Origin: an uncultured Pelagibacteraceae bacterium
Lineage (GTDB): Bacteria; Pseudomonadota; Alphaproteobacteria; Pelagibacterales; Pelagibacteraceae
DNA length: 64,000 bases
Assembly: GCA_902625715.1 (NCBI GenBank)
Contig: CACOCP010000001.1
Location: 124,001-188,000 of the forward strand
Reading direction: 5' to 3'
The translations under genes and the position numbers were made by a program. The notes under the pieces were generated by a model. That model did no database searches. It had not been told where the DNA came from and was given only the letters and a program-made list of their open reading frames with translations. Below are positions 25,606-34,338 of this stretch, piece by piece. Every line of letters begins with the position of its first letter. Within the stretch, counting starts at the first letter, position 1.

Positions 25606-26819
25606 ACATAGAAAATATAAAAAAAGAGTTTCCAATATTTGATGAAAAAATTCAAAATAATGATTTAGTTTATTTAGACAGTGCAAACTCTTCACAAAAG
25701 CCAAGAGTGGTAATCGATAGAATATATGATTTTTACTCTAAAGAGTTTTCTAACGTAGGTAGAAGTGTTCATTATTTGGCAGTAGCAGCAACTAATCTTT
25801 ATGAAAACACTAGAACATCAGTTCAAAAATATATCAATGCAAAAGATAAGAACGAAATTGTATTTACTAAAGGTGCAACAGAGGCAATTAATCTTGTAGC
25901 TAATACATTTGGTCAAAAGTATTTAGAAGAAGGAGATGAAGTATTATTAACAGAGCTTGAACATCATTCAAATTATGTTCCTTGGCATTTCCTGAGAAAT
26001 TCAAAAAAAATTAAAATTGAATTTGCAGAAATTAATGAGGCAGGCGAGATAACTATTGAAGCAATAAAAAATAAAATAACTAACAAAACAAAAATTATAA
26101 GCGTTACTCATCTATCAAATGTAACTGGAGCAATATTGCCAATTAAGGAAATTGTAGAACTCGCGCACTCAAAAAATATTCCTGTTTTAGTAGATGGTTG
26201 CCAAGGAGCACCACATTTAAAATTGGATATGCAGGAATTAGATTGTGATTTTTATGCTATATCGGGACATAAGATGTACGGTCCTACAGGAATTGGGGTT
26301 TTATACGCAAAAAAGAAATGGTTAGATGATCTACCGCCATATCAAGGTGGAGGTGGAATGATAAATGAAGTTAAAAAAACTGGAATTTCTTATGGAGAAT
26401 TACCAAATAAATATGAGGCAGGCACAATGGCAACAGCCCAGGTAATTGCATTTAACGAGTCTATAAAATTTATGGAAAAAGTTGGTATTGAAAATATAGA
26501 GAAGCATGAGAAAGAACTATTGGATTACGGATTAGATATTTTGAGGAAAAATAATTCAATAAAAATTGTTGGTAATCCAAAAAATAAAGGTGGAGTGATT
26601 TCTTTTACAATTGAAGGTGTTCACCCACATGATATTGCTACTATTCTTGATGAAGATGGAGTAGCAATCAGAGCAGGACATCATTGTTGTCAAATATTAC
26701 ATGAAAAGCTTAAATTACCAGCTACGGCAAGAGCATCGTTTGGAGTATATAATACAAAAGATGATATCGATCAATTAAGTAAATCAATAGAAAATTGTAA
26801 AAAAATATTTAATTTATAA
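25602..26819 (+). CDS. sufS: Cysteine desulfurase, SufS type
   Basis: SufS takes sulfur from L-cysteine as a persulfide, using PLP. The 405 residues carry the group II desulfurase features: FTKGATEAINLVAN, LTELEHHSNYVPW, the PLP lysine in AISGHKMYGPTGIG, YQGGGGMI, and the persulfide cysteine in RAGHHCCQ. An adjacent second Cys follows the usual one, which is not common. No SufE gene lies here; SufU follows instead and is the likely sulfur acceptor. Confidence 0.96.
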   Translation: MNIENIKKEFPIFDEKIQNNDLVYLDSANSSQKPRVVIDRIYDFYSKEFSNVGRSVHYLAVAATNLYENTRTSVQKYINAKDKNEIVFTKGATEAINLVANTFGQKYLEEGDEVLLTELEHHSNYVPWHFLRNSKKIKIEFAEINEAGEITIEAIKNKITNKTKIISVTHLSNVTGAILPIKEIVELAHSKNIPVLVDGCQGAPHLKLDMQELDCDFYAISGHKMYGPTGIGVLYAKKKWLDDLPPYQGGGGMINEVKKTGISYGELPNKYEAGTMATAQVIAFNESIKFMEKVGIENIEKHEKELLDYGLDILRKNNSIKIVGNPKNKGGVISFTIEGVHPHDIATILDEDGVAIRAGHHCCQILHEKLKLPATARASFGVYNTKDDIDQLSKSIENCKKIFNL

Positions 26820-27283
26820 TGGACCTCAAAGAATTATATCAAGAAATTATTTTGGATCATGGTAAAAATCCTAGAAATTTAAGAAAAACAGAAAACTTTA
26901 ATAAAGATGCAAAAGGACATAATCCTTTATGTGGTGACAATGTTCATATCTATTTAAAATTAAACGAAAATAAAAAAGTTGAGGATATTTCATTTGAAGG
27001 TCATGGATGTGCTATATCAATGGCGTCAGCTTCAATAATGACAGATCTAGTAAAAGGCAAAGAGGAAACTGAAGTAAAAGAAATTGTAAACGATTTTTTA
27101 GATATGATTAAAGAAAAAGAGGAACTTCAAAATAAAATCTTAAATGAAGATGAAAAAACTAAATTAATGTGTCTATCAGGTGTAAAACAGTATCCAATGA
27201 GAGTAAAATGTGCCACTCTATCTTGGCACACTTTAACGTCAGCTATAGATGATTTTCAAAAAATAGTAAATACTGAAAACTAA
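26819..27283 (+). CDS. sufU: SufU-type sulfurtransferase
   Basis: SufU is a zinc protein that accepts persulfide sulfur from SufS. The 154 residues contain the three cysteines and aspartate of the IscU/SufU fold: NPLCGDN, GHGCAIS and VKCATLSW. The insertion between the second and third cysteine segments is longer than in IscU, which fits SufU. The SufU partner system is best known in Firmicutes, but SufU genes also occur in some Alphaproteobacteria. It overlaps sufS by one base, and sufT follows after one base. Confidence 0.93.
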   Translation: MDLKELYQEIILDHGKNPRNLRKTENFNKDAKGHNPLCGDNVHIYLKLNENKKVEDISFEGHGCAISMASASIMTDLVKGKEETEVKEIVNDFLDMIKEKEELQNKILNEDEKTKLMCLSGVKQYPMRVKCATLSWHTLTSAIDDFQKIVNTEN

Positions 27284-27284
27284 A

Positions 27285-27581
27285 ATGGATTTAAAAGAAA
27301 AAGTAATATCTGAGATTAAAAAAATATATGATCCTGAAATTCCTGTAAATATTTACGAATTAGGGTTGATATACGATATAACGATTAAAGATAAAGATGT
27401 TCAAGTTAAGATGACACTTACAACGCCAAACTGTCCAGTTGCCGAAAGTTTGCCTAAAGAAGTTAAAGACAGTATAATGGGACTTGATGAAGTGAACAAT
27501 GTCAACTTAGATTTGGTTTGGGATCCTCCATGGAACAAATCTATGATGTCGGAGGCAGCCAAATTAGAATTAAATTTATGA
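27285..27581 (+). CDS. sufT: SufT/MIP18-family (DUF59) Fe-S maturation factor
   Basis: This 98-residue DUF59 protein shows the family core IKKIYDPEIPVNIYELGLIYDI, LTTPNCPVAESLP with the conserved Cys, and VDLVWDPPW-like LDLVWDPPWNKSMMSEAAK. SufT proteins help mature Fe-S proteins under high demand. It has the same MDLKE start as sufU, one base after its stop. The ATGA overlap with sufA shows tight coupling. Confidence 0.93.
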   Translation: MDLKEKVISEIKKIYDPEIPVNIYELGLIYDITIKDKDVQVKMTLTTPNCPVAESLPKEVKDSIMGLDEVNNVNLDLVWDPPWNKSMMSEAAKLELNL

Positions 27582-27913
27582 CGAAACAAATTATAACTTT
27601 AAGTGATAATGCAGCGACTAGAATAAAAGAGATTATGTCTCGAGATCAGCAAAATTCTATAGGTGTAAGAGTTGGAGTTAAATCTGGTGGGTGTGCAGGG
27701 ATGTCTTATATTATGGAATATACAAAAGAAATAAATCCTAATGATGAAGTAATTGAGGACAAAGGGGTAAAAGTCTTTATCGATTCTGCAGCAGTGATTT
27801 ATCTTCTTGGTACAGAAATGGATTATAAGAAAGAGCAGTTTTCATCCTCATTTGTGTTCAATAATCCCAATGAAACTGAGCGTTGTGGTTGCGGAGAGTC
27901 TTTCAAAATCTAG
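27578..27913 (+). CDS. sufA: A-type Fe-S carrier (SufA/ErpA/IscA family)
   Basis: This A-type carrier binds Fe-S clusters and passes them to targets. Of 111 residues, the conserved ones are the Cys in SGGCAGMSY and the pair in ERCGCGESF at the C-terminus. I chose the ATG at 27578, which overlaps the sufT stop as ATGA, since the longer frame from 27518 would add 20 residues that simply repeat the antisense/alternate-frame reading of sufT. It is the last clear gene of the suf operon. Position in the operon favours SufA over ErpA. Confidence 0.93.
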   Translation: MTKQIITLSDNAATRIKEIMSRDQQNSIGVRVGVKSGGCAGMSYIMEYTKEINPNDEVIEDKGVKVFIDSAAVIYLLGTEMDYKKEQFSSSFVFNNPNETERCGCGESFKI

Positions 27914-27971
27914 TATAAGTTTAGTGCATACCAGAGTTGTTTAAAACGCATATCTGTGGTATTAATTTGTT

Positions 27972-28142
27972 ATGAACAAATTTGAATTTAAAAATCTTGT
28001 TAAGGATCTTAAAGATAACTTGAAAGAAAGGTCATTCTTTAAAGTTTTACGTAAAGAAGTTGAGACTGGAGCAAATGGTACTCAAGATTACGTTGTTAAA
28101 AAAGGTATTAACAAAGATTCAATTGCATCAACCAAACAGTAG
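27972..28142 (+). CDS. Small ORF, 56 residues, function unknown
   Basis: An ATG at 27972 opens 56 codons ending in TAG at 28140-28142. The peptide is basic and hydrophilic: MNKFEFKNLVKDLKDNLKER, then SFFKVLRKEVETG, ending in IASTKQ. It has no membrane segment and no recognisable domain; the first 30 residues could form an amphipathic helix. It fills the space between sufA and glnA, and its stop lies 6 bases from the glnA stop, which matches the tight convergent junctions elsewhere here. I cannot name a function. It may be a conserved SAR11 small protein; comparison of related genomes would decide. Confidence 0.55.
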   Translation: MNKFEFKNLVKDLKDNLKERSFFKVLRKEVETGANGTQDYVVKKGINKDSIASTKQ

Positions 28143-28148
28143 TTTTTA

Positions 28149-29555
28149 TTAACTGCTATAATACATCTCAAACTCAACAGGGTGAGGTGCATGTTCAAAC
28201 TTATGAATCTCTTCAAACTTTAGTGCTATATAAGCATCTATTTGATCATCAGTAAATACACCACCTTGAGTTAAAAATTCTCTGTCCTTATCCAACGCTT
28301 CCATTGCTTCTCTTAAAGATCCACAAACTGTTGGAATGCTTTTTACCTCTTCTTCAGGTAATTCATACAAATCTTTATCAAAAGACTCACCAGGATGAAT
28401 TTTATTTTTAATACCATCTATACCTGCCATTAGCATTGCCGCAAAAGTTAAGTAAGGGTTTCCAGCAGCATCTGGAAATCTAATCTCACATCTTGCACCT
28501 TTTTTGCTTAAAGTAATTGGTATCCTACAAGATGCAGATCTATTACGTGCTGAATATGCTAATAAAACTGGTGCTTCAAAACCTGGAATTAATCTTTTGT
28601 AACTGTTTGTTGTAGAGTTAGCAAACGCGTTAATTGCTTTAGCATGTTTTAATATTCCTCCAATATAGAATAACGCTGTTTCAGATAATCCTGAATATGC
28701 TTCACCAGAAAAAACTGGAGTATCACCTTTCCAAATAGATTGGTGTATATGCATACCTGAACCATTATCACCTGCTACAGGCTTTGGCATAAACGTTGCT
28801 GTTTTTCCAAATGAGTGTGTAACCATTTGAACAACATATTTATACAATTGAACATTATCTGCTTGGTCTACTAACGTACCAAAATACATACCTAGTTCAT
28901 GTTGACTTGGAGCAACTTCATGGTGGTGTTTTTCAACTTTAATACCAACATCCTTAAGTCCTTTTAAATATTCACCACGCATATCTTGACCACTATCAAC
29001 TGGTGGAACTGGAAAATATCCACCTTTAATGCCAGGTCTATGTCCCATATTTCCATTTTCATATCTTTTGCCAGAATTATAAGGACCCTCAGTACTATCA
29101 ATAGCAAAACTAGTTTCATTCATATCGTTTTTAATTCTTACATCATCAAATACAAAAAATTCTGGCTCTGGTCCAAAAAAAGCTTTATCACCAATACCCG
29201 AAGCTTTTAAATATTCCTCTGCTTTTTTAGCTATACCCCTTGGATCACGTTCATAAGGGTTTTTCTTTACTGCATCTAAAATATCACAGAATAAAACCAA
29301 TGTGTTATGTGAAGTAAAAGGATCCATAAACATTCTTGAAAAATCTGGTTTTAGTATCATGTCAGACTCATTAATTGCTTTCCAACCAGCTATTGACGAA
29401 CCATCAAAAAACACACCCTCATTTAACATGTCTTCATCTACTATCGTAGAATCCATTGTTAAGTGTTGAAGTTTTCCTCTTGGATCTGTAAATCTAAGAT
29501 CTACAAATTCAGCCTCTTTGTCTTTGATCATTTTAAGTACATCACTAGCGCTCAT
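28149..29555 (-). CDS. glnA: Glutamine synthetase, type I
   Basis: GlnA makes glutamine from glutamate, ammonia and ATP, the main ammonium entry point. The 468 residues are standard for GSI-beta: [36 protein letters not shown], and the adenylylation site DLYELPEEE with its Tyr. The C-terminal YYSS is typical too. A ribosome-binding site AGGAG precedes the ATG. No glnB (PII) gene is next to it, unlike most Alphaproteobacteria. The adenylylation Tyr suggests the enzyme could still be modified if an adenylyltransferase exists elsewhere. Confidence 0.97.
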   Translation of the reverse strand: MSASDVLKMIKDKEAEFVDLRFTDPRGKLQHLTMDSTIVDEDMLNEGVFFDGSSIAGWKAINESDMILKPDFSRMFMDPFTSHNTLVLFCDILDAVKKNPYERDPRGIAKKAEEYLKASGIGDKAFFGPEPEFFVFDDVRIKNDMNETSFAIDSTEGPYNSGKRYENGNMGHRPGIKGGYFPVPPVDSGQDMRGEYLKGLKDVGIKVEKHHHEVAPSQHELGMYFGTLVDQADNVQLYKYVVQMVTHSFGKTATFMPKPVAGDNGSGMHIHQSIWKGDTPVFSGEAYSGLSETALFYIGGILKHAKAINAFANSTTNSYKRLIPGFEAPVLLAYSARNRSASCRIPITLSKKGARCEIRFPDAAGNPYLTFAAMLMAGIDGIKNKIHPGESFDKDLYELPEEEVKSIPTVCGSLREAMEALDKDREFLTQGGVFTDDQIDAYIALKFEEIHKFEHAPHPVEFEMYYSS

Positions 29556-29613
29556 AATTTACTCCTATTAATTTTGTAATTCGGGGTGATTAACATTAAA
29601 AAAATGATAAATA

Positions 29614-29643
29614 ATGCATATAAAATAGATAACACGTATGCAT
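29614..29643. promoter_or_regulatory. Inverted repeat in the glnA / YbaK intergenic region
   Basis: Perfect 7-base arms ATGCATA and TATGCAT, separated by 16 bases, lie about 60 bases before the glnA start in the divergent 143-base spacer. The spacing of about three helical turns between centres suits a dimeric or tetrameric regulator. The arms begin and end in TGCA like nitrogen-regulator sites, but the spacing differs from enteric NtrC sites. The rest of the spacer is AT-rich and I see no better-defined element. Confidence 0.35.
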
Positions 29644-29698
29644 TTTTTACATATATATATCCAAAATTACTCATTTTTTTTAACAACTATAGATTGAT

Positions 29699-30178
29699 AT
29701 GAATGTAATAGACAAAGAACCAGTGCTAAGAGCAGAAAGAGCACTTAAAGATTTTGATAGTTCCCTTAATGTTATTGAATTAAAAACTTCCGCTAGAACT
29801 GCAATTGATGCTGCTAATTCACTGAACTGTGAAATTGGTGCAATTGTGAAAAGCCTTCTTTTTAAAACAGAGAAAAACTTTATTTTATGCTTAGTAGCAG
29901 GAGATAAAAAATGCTCTTTAAAGAAATTAAAAAAAATCACTGATTTAAACGACATAAAAATGGCATCTCCTGATGAGGTAAAACAATATACCGGATATAC
30001 GATAGGAGGTGTTTCACCAGTTGGACATCTTACAGATTTACAAATTTATATTGATATAACTTTAGAAAGATTCGTAAAAATTTTTGCAGCAGCAGGCCAT
30101 CCAAATTGTGTATTTGAGATTAGTTTTAACAATTTAGTAAAACTTACTAATGGAAAAATCAAAAATTTAACAGAATGA
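29699..30178 (+). CDS. YbaK/EbsC-family aminoacyl-tRNA deacylase
   Basis: The 159 residues match the YbaK/ProX editing-domain fold: TSARTAIDAANSLNCEIGAIVKSLLF with the conserved Lys, LCLVAGDKKCSLKKL, GYTIGGVSPVGHLT and IFAAAGHPNCVFEI. These small proteins clear mischarged tRNAs in trans. The exact specificity (Cys-tRNA(Pro), Ala-tRNA(Pro) or another) cannot be read from this. It overlaps the next DMT transporter gene by an ATGA-type 4-base junction, so the two are cotranscribed. Confidence 0.88.
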   Translation: MNVIDKEPVLRAERALKDFDSSLNVIELKTSARTAIDAANSLNCEIGAIVKSLLFKTEKNFILCLVAGDKKCSLKKLKKITDLNDIKMASPDEVKQYTGYTIGGVSPVGHLTDLQIYIDITLERFVKIFAAAGHPNCVFEISFNNLVKLTNGKIKNLTE

Positions 30179-31062
30179 GACAACCAAATTTAATTGATTA
30201 TATTTTATTAACCCTTCTAGCTTTAATTTGGGCATCAGCTTTCTTTAATATTAAGATAGCCACATATTCATTCGGACCTGTTACCATTGCTTTATTAAGA
30301 GTATTTTTTGGAGCTATTCCTGTTTTAATTTTATGCTTTTGTAAAAAAATTAAAGTAGAGGCATTTTCAAAAGATTGGTATTGGTTTGCAATAATTGGTT
30401 TTATAAACTTAGTTGTTCCTTTTTTCCTTATTTCTTATGGTGTGAAATCTGTTCAGAGTAATTTAGCTGCAATATTGATGTCAACAACTCCTTTATCTTC
30501 AACAATCTTGGGACATTATTATACGAAAGATGAAAAATTTAACTTTACAAAAACTATTGGAATTTTAATTGGTTTTGCAGGAATAGTATACTTATTTTCT
30601 GACAATTTATTAATTAATGAAAGTAATTTTTTCTCTGCAATATTAATTTTAGTTGGGTCTACTTGTTATGTAATAGGTGGTGTACTAACTTTAAAAATAA
30701 AAGAAAAAAAAAATGAGAATGTTACTGGTTCTATATTAATTTGGGCAGTAATAATTTTAATACCTTTATCCCTTTTAATCGAAAAACCTTGGACATATAA
30801 TCCATCAATTCAGTCAACTATATCTGTAATTTACCTTGGCCTGGTATCTACAGGCATAGCCTGGTTATTGAGATTTAAGATTTTGGTTGATAATGGTTTA
30901 ATTTTTCAGTCTCAAGTGTCTTATTTAATACCTATATTTGGAACTATACTTAGTTATATATTTCTAAACGAATTAATTACTGTTAAAGTATTAATATCCT
31001 TAATAGCTGTTGTAATTGGAATTTACTTTGTAAGACAAGCAGGTGGAAAAAAAATTATTTAA
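30175..31062 (+). CDS. EamA/DMT-family transporter
   Basis: This 295-residue membrane protein has two EamA repeats of about five hydrophobic segments each. The first repeat contains LIWASAFFNIKIATYSFGP and RVFFGAIPV; the second starts around FFSAILILVGSTCYVIGGV. The family exports or imports amino acids, nucleotide bases or other small metabolites; the substrate is not predictable here. It is translationally coupled to the YbaK-like gene and overlaps the convergent homocysteine methyltransferase gene by 8 bases. Confidence 0.88.
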   Translation: MRQPNLIDYILLTLLALIWASAFFNIKIATYSFGPVTIALLRVFFGAIPVLILCFCKKIKVEAFSKDWYWFAIIGFINLVVPFFLISYGVKSVQSNLAAILMSTTPLSSTILGHYYTKDEKFNFTKTIGILIGFAGIVYLFSDNLLINESNFFSAILILVGSTCYVIGGVLTLKIKEKKNENVTGSILIWAVIILIPLSLLIEKPWTYNPSIQSTISVIYLGLVSTGIAWLLRFKILVDNGLIFQSQVSYLIPIFGTILSYIFLNELITVKVLISLIAVVIGIYFVRQAGGKKII

Positions 31063-31969
31063 GAGTTGAAATTTCTTTAATATGTTCTGGTTTAGTTTCA
31101 CAACAACCTCCTAAAATTTTTGCTCCTCTTTCAACCATTCTTTTTGTAAAAAAATAAAACTCTTTTGCGCTAAAATTTCTTGAACCAAGTGCAATGTTTG
31201 GATTTGTTCCTATTTCATTGTGTTTTGCCGAATTAAAAGTTTGCACTGGAGTTGGTTCTTCAATACCCCATAAATTTACCTTAAATCCGAAAGGAAGTTT
31301 TAAATCTGAAAAAAAGTCAGATGTTTTTTCAACTATTTCTGGAGATACACAAGCAAAAACTAAACCTATCCAACTGTTACATTGAAATTTTTCAATAATA
31401 TTTTGAATATTCTCACCCGAAGGTAATTTGCAATTCTTTTTTAAATGTATGCCTACTACCACCTTTTTTCCTAGTTTTTCAACAATATTTGAGGCAATTT
31501 CAATCTCTCTTCCACTGCTTACAACATCAAGATAAAAAAAATCAACATAAGGGCTTATTATTTTAGCCTGCTCCTCAAAATCAGATTGAATTTCTGATGA
31601 ACTTCTTTCATCTACAACATAGGTATCACTTTGAGATGGCAATGAACCAGCTATCAATATATTTTGTTTGGAAATCTCTCTTGCTTTATTTGCTAAAATA
31701 CCTGCTTGTTCATTAGCGTATTGGAATTTATCGACAACTTTATTTTGAATAAATCTAATTTTCCTTGCAGAGAAATTATTTGTGACAATTATATCTGCAC
31801 CTGCGTTTATATATGAAATATGTGCATCAATTACTAATTTATGAAATTCTTTATCAATCAATGCACTTGCAGACCATAGTGTACCTTTTGAAATTAAGCC
31901 TTTACTTAAAAGTTCTTGACCCATTCCTCCATCAAAAATTCTAATTTTTTCAAAATATTTAGTGTCCAT
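31055..31969 (-). CDS. Homocysteine S-methyltransferase family protein
   Basis: The 304-residue protein fits the zinc-dependent homocysteine methyltransferase family (MmuM/BHMT type). I see IFDGGMGQELLSKG, INAGADIIVTNNF, AGSLPSQSDTYV and the zinc-binding ILGGCCETKPEHI near the C-terminus; the third zinc Cys is probably in LVFACVSPEIV. It would make methionine from homocysteine using S-methylmethionine, betaine or dimethylsulfoniopropionate as donor. SAR11 depends on reduced sulfur compounds, so a DMSP- or betaine-type donor is plausible. It lies 5 bases after a second DMT transporter. Confidence 0.85.
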   Translation of the reverse strand: MDTKYFEKIRIFDGGMGQELLSKGLISKGTLWSASALIDKEFHKLVIDAHISYINAGADIIVTNNFSARKIRFIQNKVVDKFQYANEQAGILANKAREISKQNILIAGSLPSQSDTYVVDERSSSEIQSDFEEQAKIISPYVDFFYLDVVSSGREIEIASNIVEKLGKKVVVGIHLKKNCKLPSGENIQNIIEKFQCNSWIGLVFACVSPEIVEKTSDFFSDLKLPFGFKVNLWGIEEPTPVQTFNSAKHNEIGTNPNIALGSRNFSAKEFYFFTKRMVERGAKILGGCCETKPEHIKEISTLK

Positions 31970-31974
31970 AAAAA

Positions 31975-32829
31975 TTATTTTTCTGGCCTTGTAGCAATAT
32001 AAACACCAATTGATGCAATTAAAAAACCAATTATGTCAATAAAGTATAAATTTTCATTTAAAAACAACCAAGCCATCAAAGCAGATACAGATGGTATTAA
32101 AAAGAAAAAAGAGGTTGTTTTACTTGCTGAATTTTCTCTTATCAGGAACATCAGAATTGTAAAAGCACCAAATGAGACTAACAAAACTTGATGACTCATC
32201 GCAGCTATGAAAGTGAAAGAAAAATTAATTTGAAATTTTGTAAAAAAAATTATTATTAAGATATGGAATAAACACCCTCCAAGAGCTTGATAGGTATTAC
32301 TTGTTTCTAGTGGTAAGTTATTTGATATTTTTTTTTGCCAAATTGTTGCAGATGTAATTGATACTAGAGAAATTATAGTTGCTATCACTCCATCAAAAGG
32401 AATATTTTTTCCTATATCAAAACCCAAGACTAATGTAGCACCTAAAAATCCAAGTAATATTCCAATCCACTGATGATAGGATACATTTTCTTTAAGAATT
32501 GGACCTGCCAATATATTTGTTAGAATAGGTTGTAATGTTACAATTAATGCAGCTATACCAGTCGGCATTCCAACAGATACTGAATAAAAAACTCCTCCAA
32601 GATAAATTCCATGAAATAAAACTCCACTTACTAATGATTGAATTAAATTTGATTTAGAAACTACTAAACTAAAATTTTTATATATTGAAAAAATTAAAAA
32701 ACCTAGAGATACAAAAAAAAATCTAAAAGCTAATGCTGAAAAAGGTTCACTATGATCAACAATTGGTTTGGTTGTGATAAATGCTGATGACCACAAAACA
32801 ACGAATATCAAAGGAAAAATCTTTGTCAT
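31975..32829 (-). CDS. EamA/DMT-family transporter
   Basis: A second EamA-type transporter of 284 residues with ten predicted hydrophobic segments; FVVLWSSAFITTKP at the N-terminus and the LFLNENLYFIDIIGFLIASIGVY block near the C-terminus are typical. It is not a close copy of the transporter at 30175-31062. It probably forms an operon with the homocysteine methyltransferase downstream, so its cargo may be a sulfur compound or an amino acid; that is a guess from position only. Confidence 0.87.
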   Translation of the reverse strand: MTKIFPLIFVVLWSSAFITTKPIVDHSEPFSALAFRFFFVSLGFLIFSIYKNFSLVVSKSNLIQSLVSGVLFHGIYLGGVFYSVSVGMPTGIAALIVTLQPILTNILAGPILKENVSYHQWIGILLGFLGATLVLGFDIGKNIPFDGVIATIISLVSITSATIWQKKISNNLPLETSNTYQALGGCLFHILIIIFFTKFQINFSFTFIAAMSHQVLLVSFGAFTILMFLIRENSASKTTSFFFLIPSVSALMAWLFLNENLYFIDIIGFLIASIGVYIATRPEK

Positions 32830-32890
32830 TTATAAAAAATTTATATCAAAAAAAGGCTTAGAACAATTTAAAGAGGATATTTTTGCTTTA

Positions 32891-34333
32891 TTAAGTTTTA
32901 AGTCCTAAGTGAGTGTATTTAATATTTAAATAATCTTTAATTGCCATAGATCCACCCTCACGTCCATATCCAGTTTGTTTTATACCCCCAAATGGTGCTT
33001 CTGCTATTGCAACCGTTGGCGTGTTCACAGCTACACAGCCAGTCTCCATTAACTCTGAAGCTTTATGTGCTTTTTCCATTGAGTTTGTATAAATATAGCT
33101 ACACAATCCTAAATCATTATTATTTGCTCTTTCAACAACTTCATCAAAAGACTTGAATGAGAGCATGGGAACTAGAGGTCCAAATGGTTCTTGTTTCATT
33201 ATGGTAAAATTATCATCAACATCATCAAATACAGTTGGCTCGTAAAAATACCCTTTATTAAAGCCTGATGGTCTTTTTCCACCTATTAAAACTTTAGCAC
33301 CTTCTTTTTTTGTTGTTTCTACAAGCTCTTCAATTTCACTTAACCTTTTTAAAGTTGTTATAGGACCTAATTGAACACCTTGATCCATACCATTTCCTAT
33401 TTTTAATTTTTTAGTTTTTTCAATAAATTTGTTAACAAATTCATCTTTCTTACTTTCTTGAATATAAAATCTATTTGGGGAAATACATACTTGTCCATTA
33501 TTTCTAAATTTTGCTGCAATCGCCATATCGGCTACTTTTTCAATGTTACAATCTTCAAATACGATAAATGGTGAATGACCACTTAGTTCCATTGTTACTC
33601 TTTGAACTTTATCAGCAGCTTTCTTAAGTATTAATTTTCCAACCCTGGTTGATCCTGTAATTGAAACTTTTTTCACAATATCTGACTCTAGCAATTGCTC
33701 AGAAATTGAAGGTGGATCACCAGACAATAAATTAACAACACCATCAGGAACACCACATTCTTTGCAGATATCAACTAATTCCATAACAGTACCTGGTGTT
33801 ATTACATCAGGTTTACATATTACCGAGCATCCAGCAGCCAAGGCAGTAGAAATTTTTCTAGATGCTAAAATAAGTGGAAAGTTCCAAGGAACTAGCGCTG
33901 CAACAACCCCGACAGGTTGATAGTATACATGAACTCTTGTATCTGAAAATCTACTTTCAACTGTTTGTCCATAAATTCTTTTAGTTTCTTCAGAGTTCCA
34001 TTCAAAAATATCAGCTGCTCCTCCTGCTTCACCAACTCCTTCTGCTAAAGGTTTTCCAACCTCTAAAGTCATCCATTTAGCCAAAATATCTTTTTTTTCT
34101 CTAATTTTATCAGCAATATTTCTTAAAACTTTAGACCTTTCCCAAGGAGTAGTATTTCTCCATTTTTTAAATCCACTCTCAGATGAAAGAAGTGCCTTTT
34201 CTACGTCTTCACGACAAGCTTTAGATGCATGTCCTAAAATTTCCTCCGTTGCAGGATTTATTACTTCGTATGTCTCGTTGTTTTGAGACTTTTGCCACTT
34301 ACCATCAATAAATTGTCCAAACCTTTCATACAT
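32891..34333 (-). CDS. Aldehyde dehydrogenase (NAD(P)-dependent, GabD-like)
   Basis: The 480 residues match the aldehyde dehydrogenase superfamily: VINPATEEILGH, VVAALVPWNFPLILASRKI, TGSTRVGK, the general base Glu249 in VTMELSGHSPFIVF and the nucleophile Cys283 in NNGQVCISPNRFY, then EPFGPLVPM and GGIKQTGYGREGG. The closest groups are succinate-semialdehyde, 2-oxoglutarate-semialdehyde and lactaldehyde dehydrogenases. It lies 5 bases after the sugar-acid dehydratase gene, so its aldehyde substrate probably comes from that route. The substrate cannot be fixed from sequence alone. Confidence 0.92.
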   Translation of the reverse strand: MYERFGQFIDGKWQKSQNNETYEVINPATEEILGHASKACREDVEKALLSSESGFKKWRNTTPWERSKVLRNIADKIREKKDILAKWMTLEVGKPLAEGVGEAGGAADIFEWNSEETKRIYGQTVESRFSDTRVHVYYQPVGVVAALVPWNFPLILASRKISTALAAGCSVICKPDVITPGTVMELVDICKECGVPDGVVNLLSGDPPSISEQLLESDIVKKVSITGSTRVGKLILKKAADKVQRVTMELSGHSPFIVFEDCNIEKVADMAIAAKFRNNGQVCISPNRFYIQESKKDEFVNKFIEKTKKLKIGNGMDQGVQLGPITTLKRLSEIEELVETTKKEGAKVLIGGKRPSGFNKGYFYEPTVFDDVDDNFTIMKQEPFGPLVPMLSFKSFDEVVERANNNDLGLCSYIYTNSMEKAHKASELMETGCVAVNTPTVAIAEAPFGGIKQTGYGREGGSMAIKDYLNIKYTHLGLKT

Positions 34334-34338
34334 AATTT

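Noticed and set aside
27518-27577. 20-residue N-terminal extension of SufA
   Set aside because: It overlaps the conserved end of sufT, and the ATG at 27578 forms an ATGA junction and starts the conserved domain.
29556-29698. tRNA or riboswitch in the glnA spacer
   Set aside because: No T-loop, cloverleaf or conserved aptamer core could be found; only a short inverted repeat is visible.
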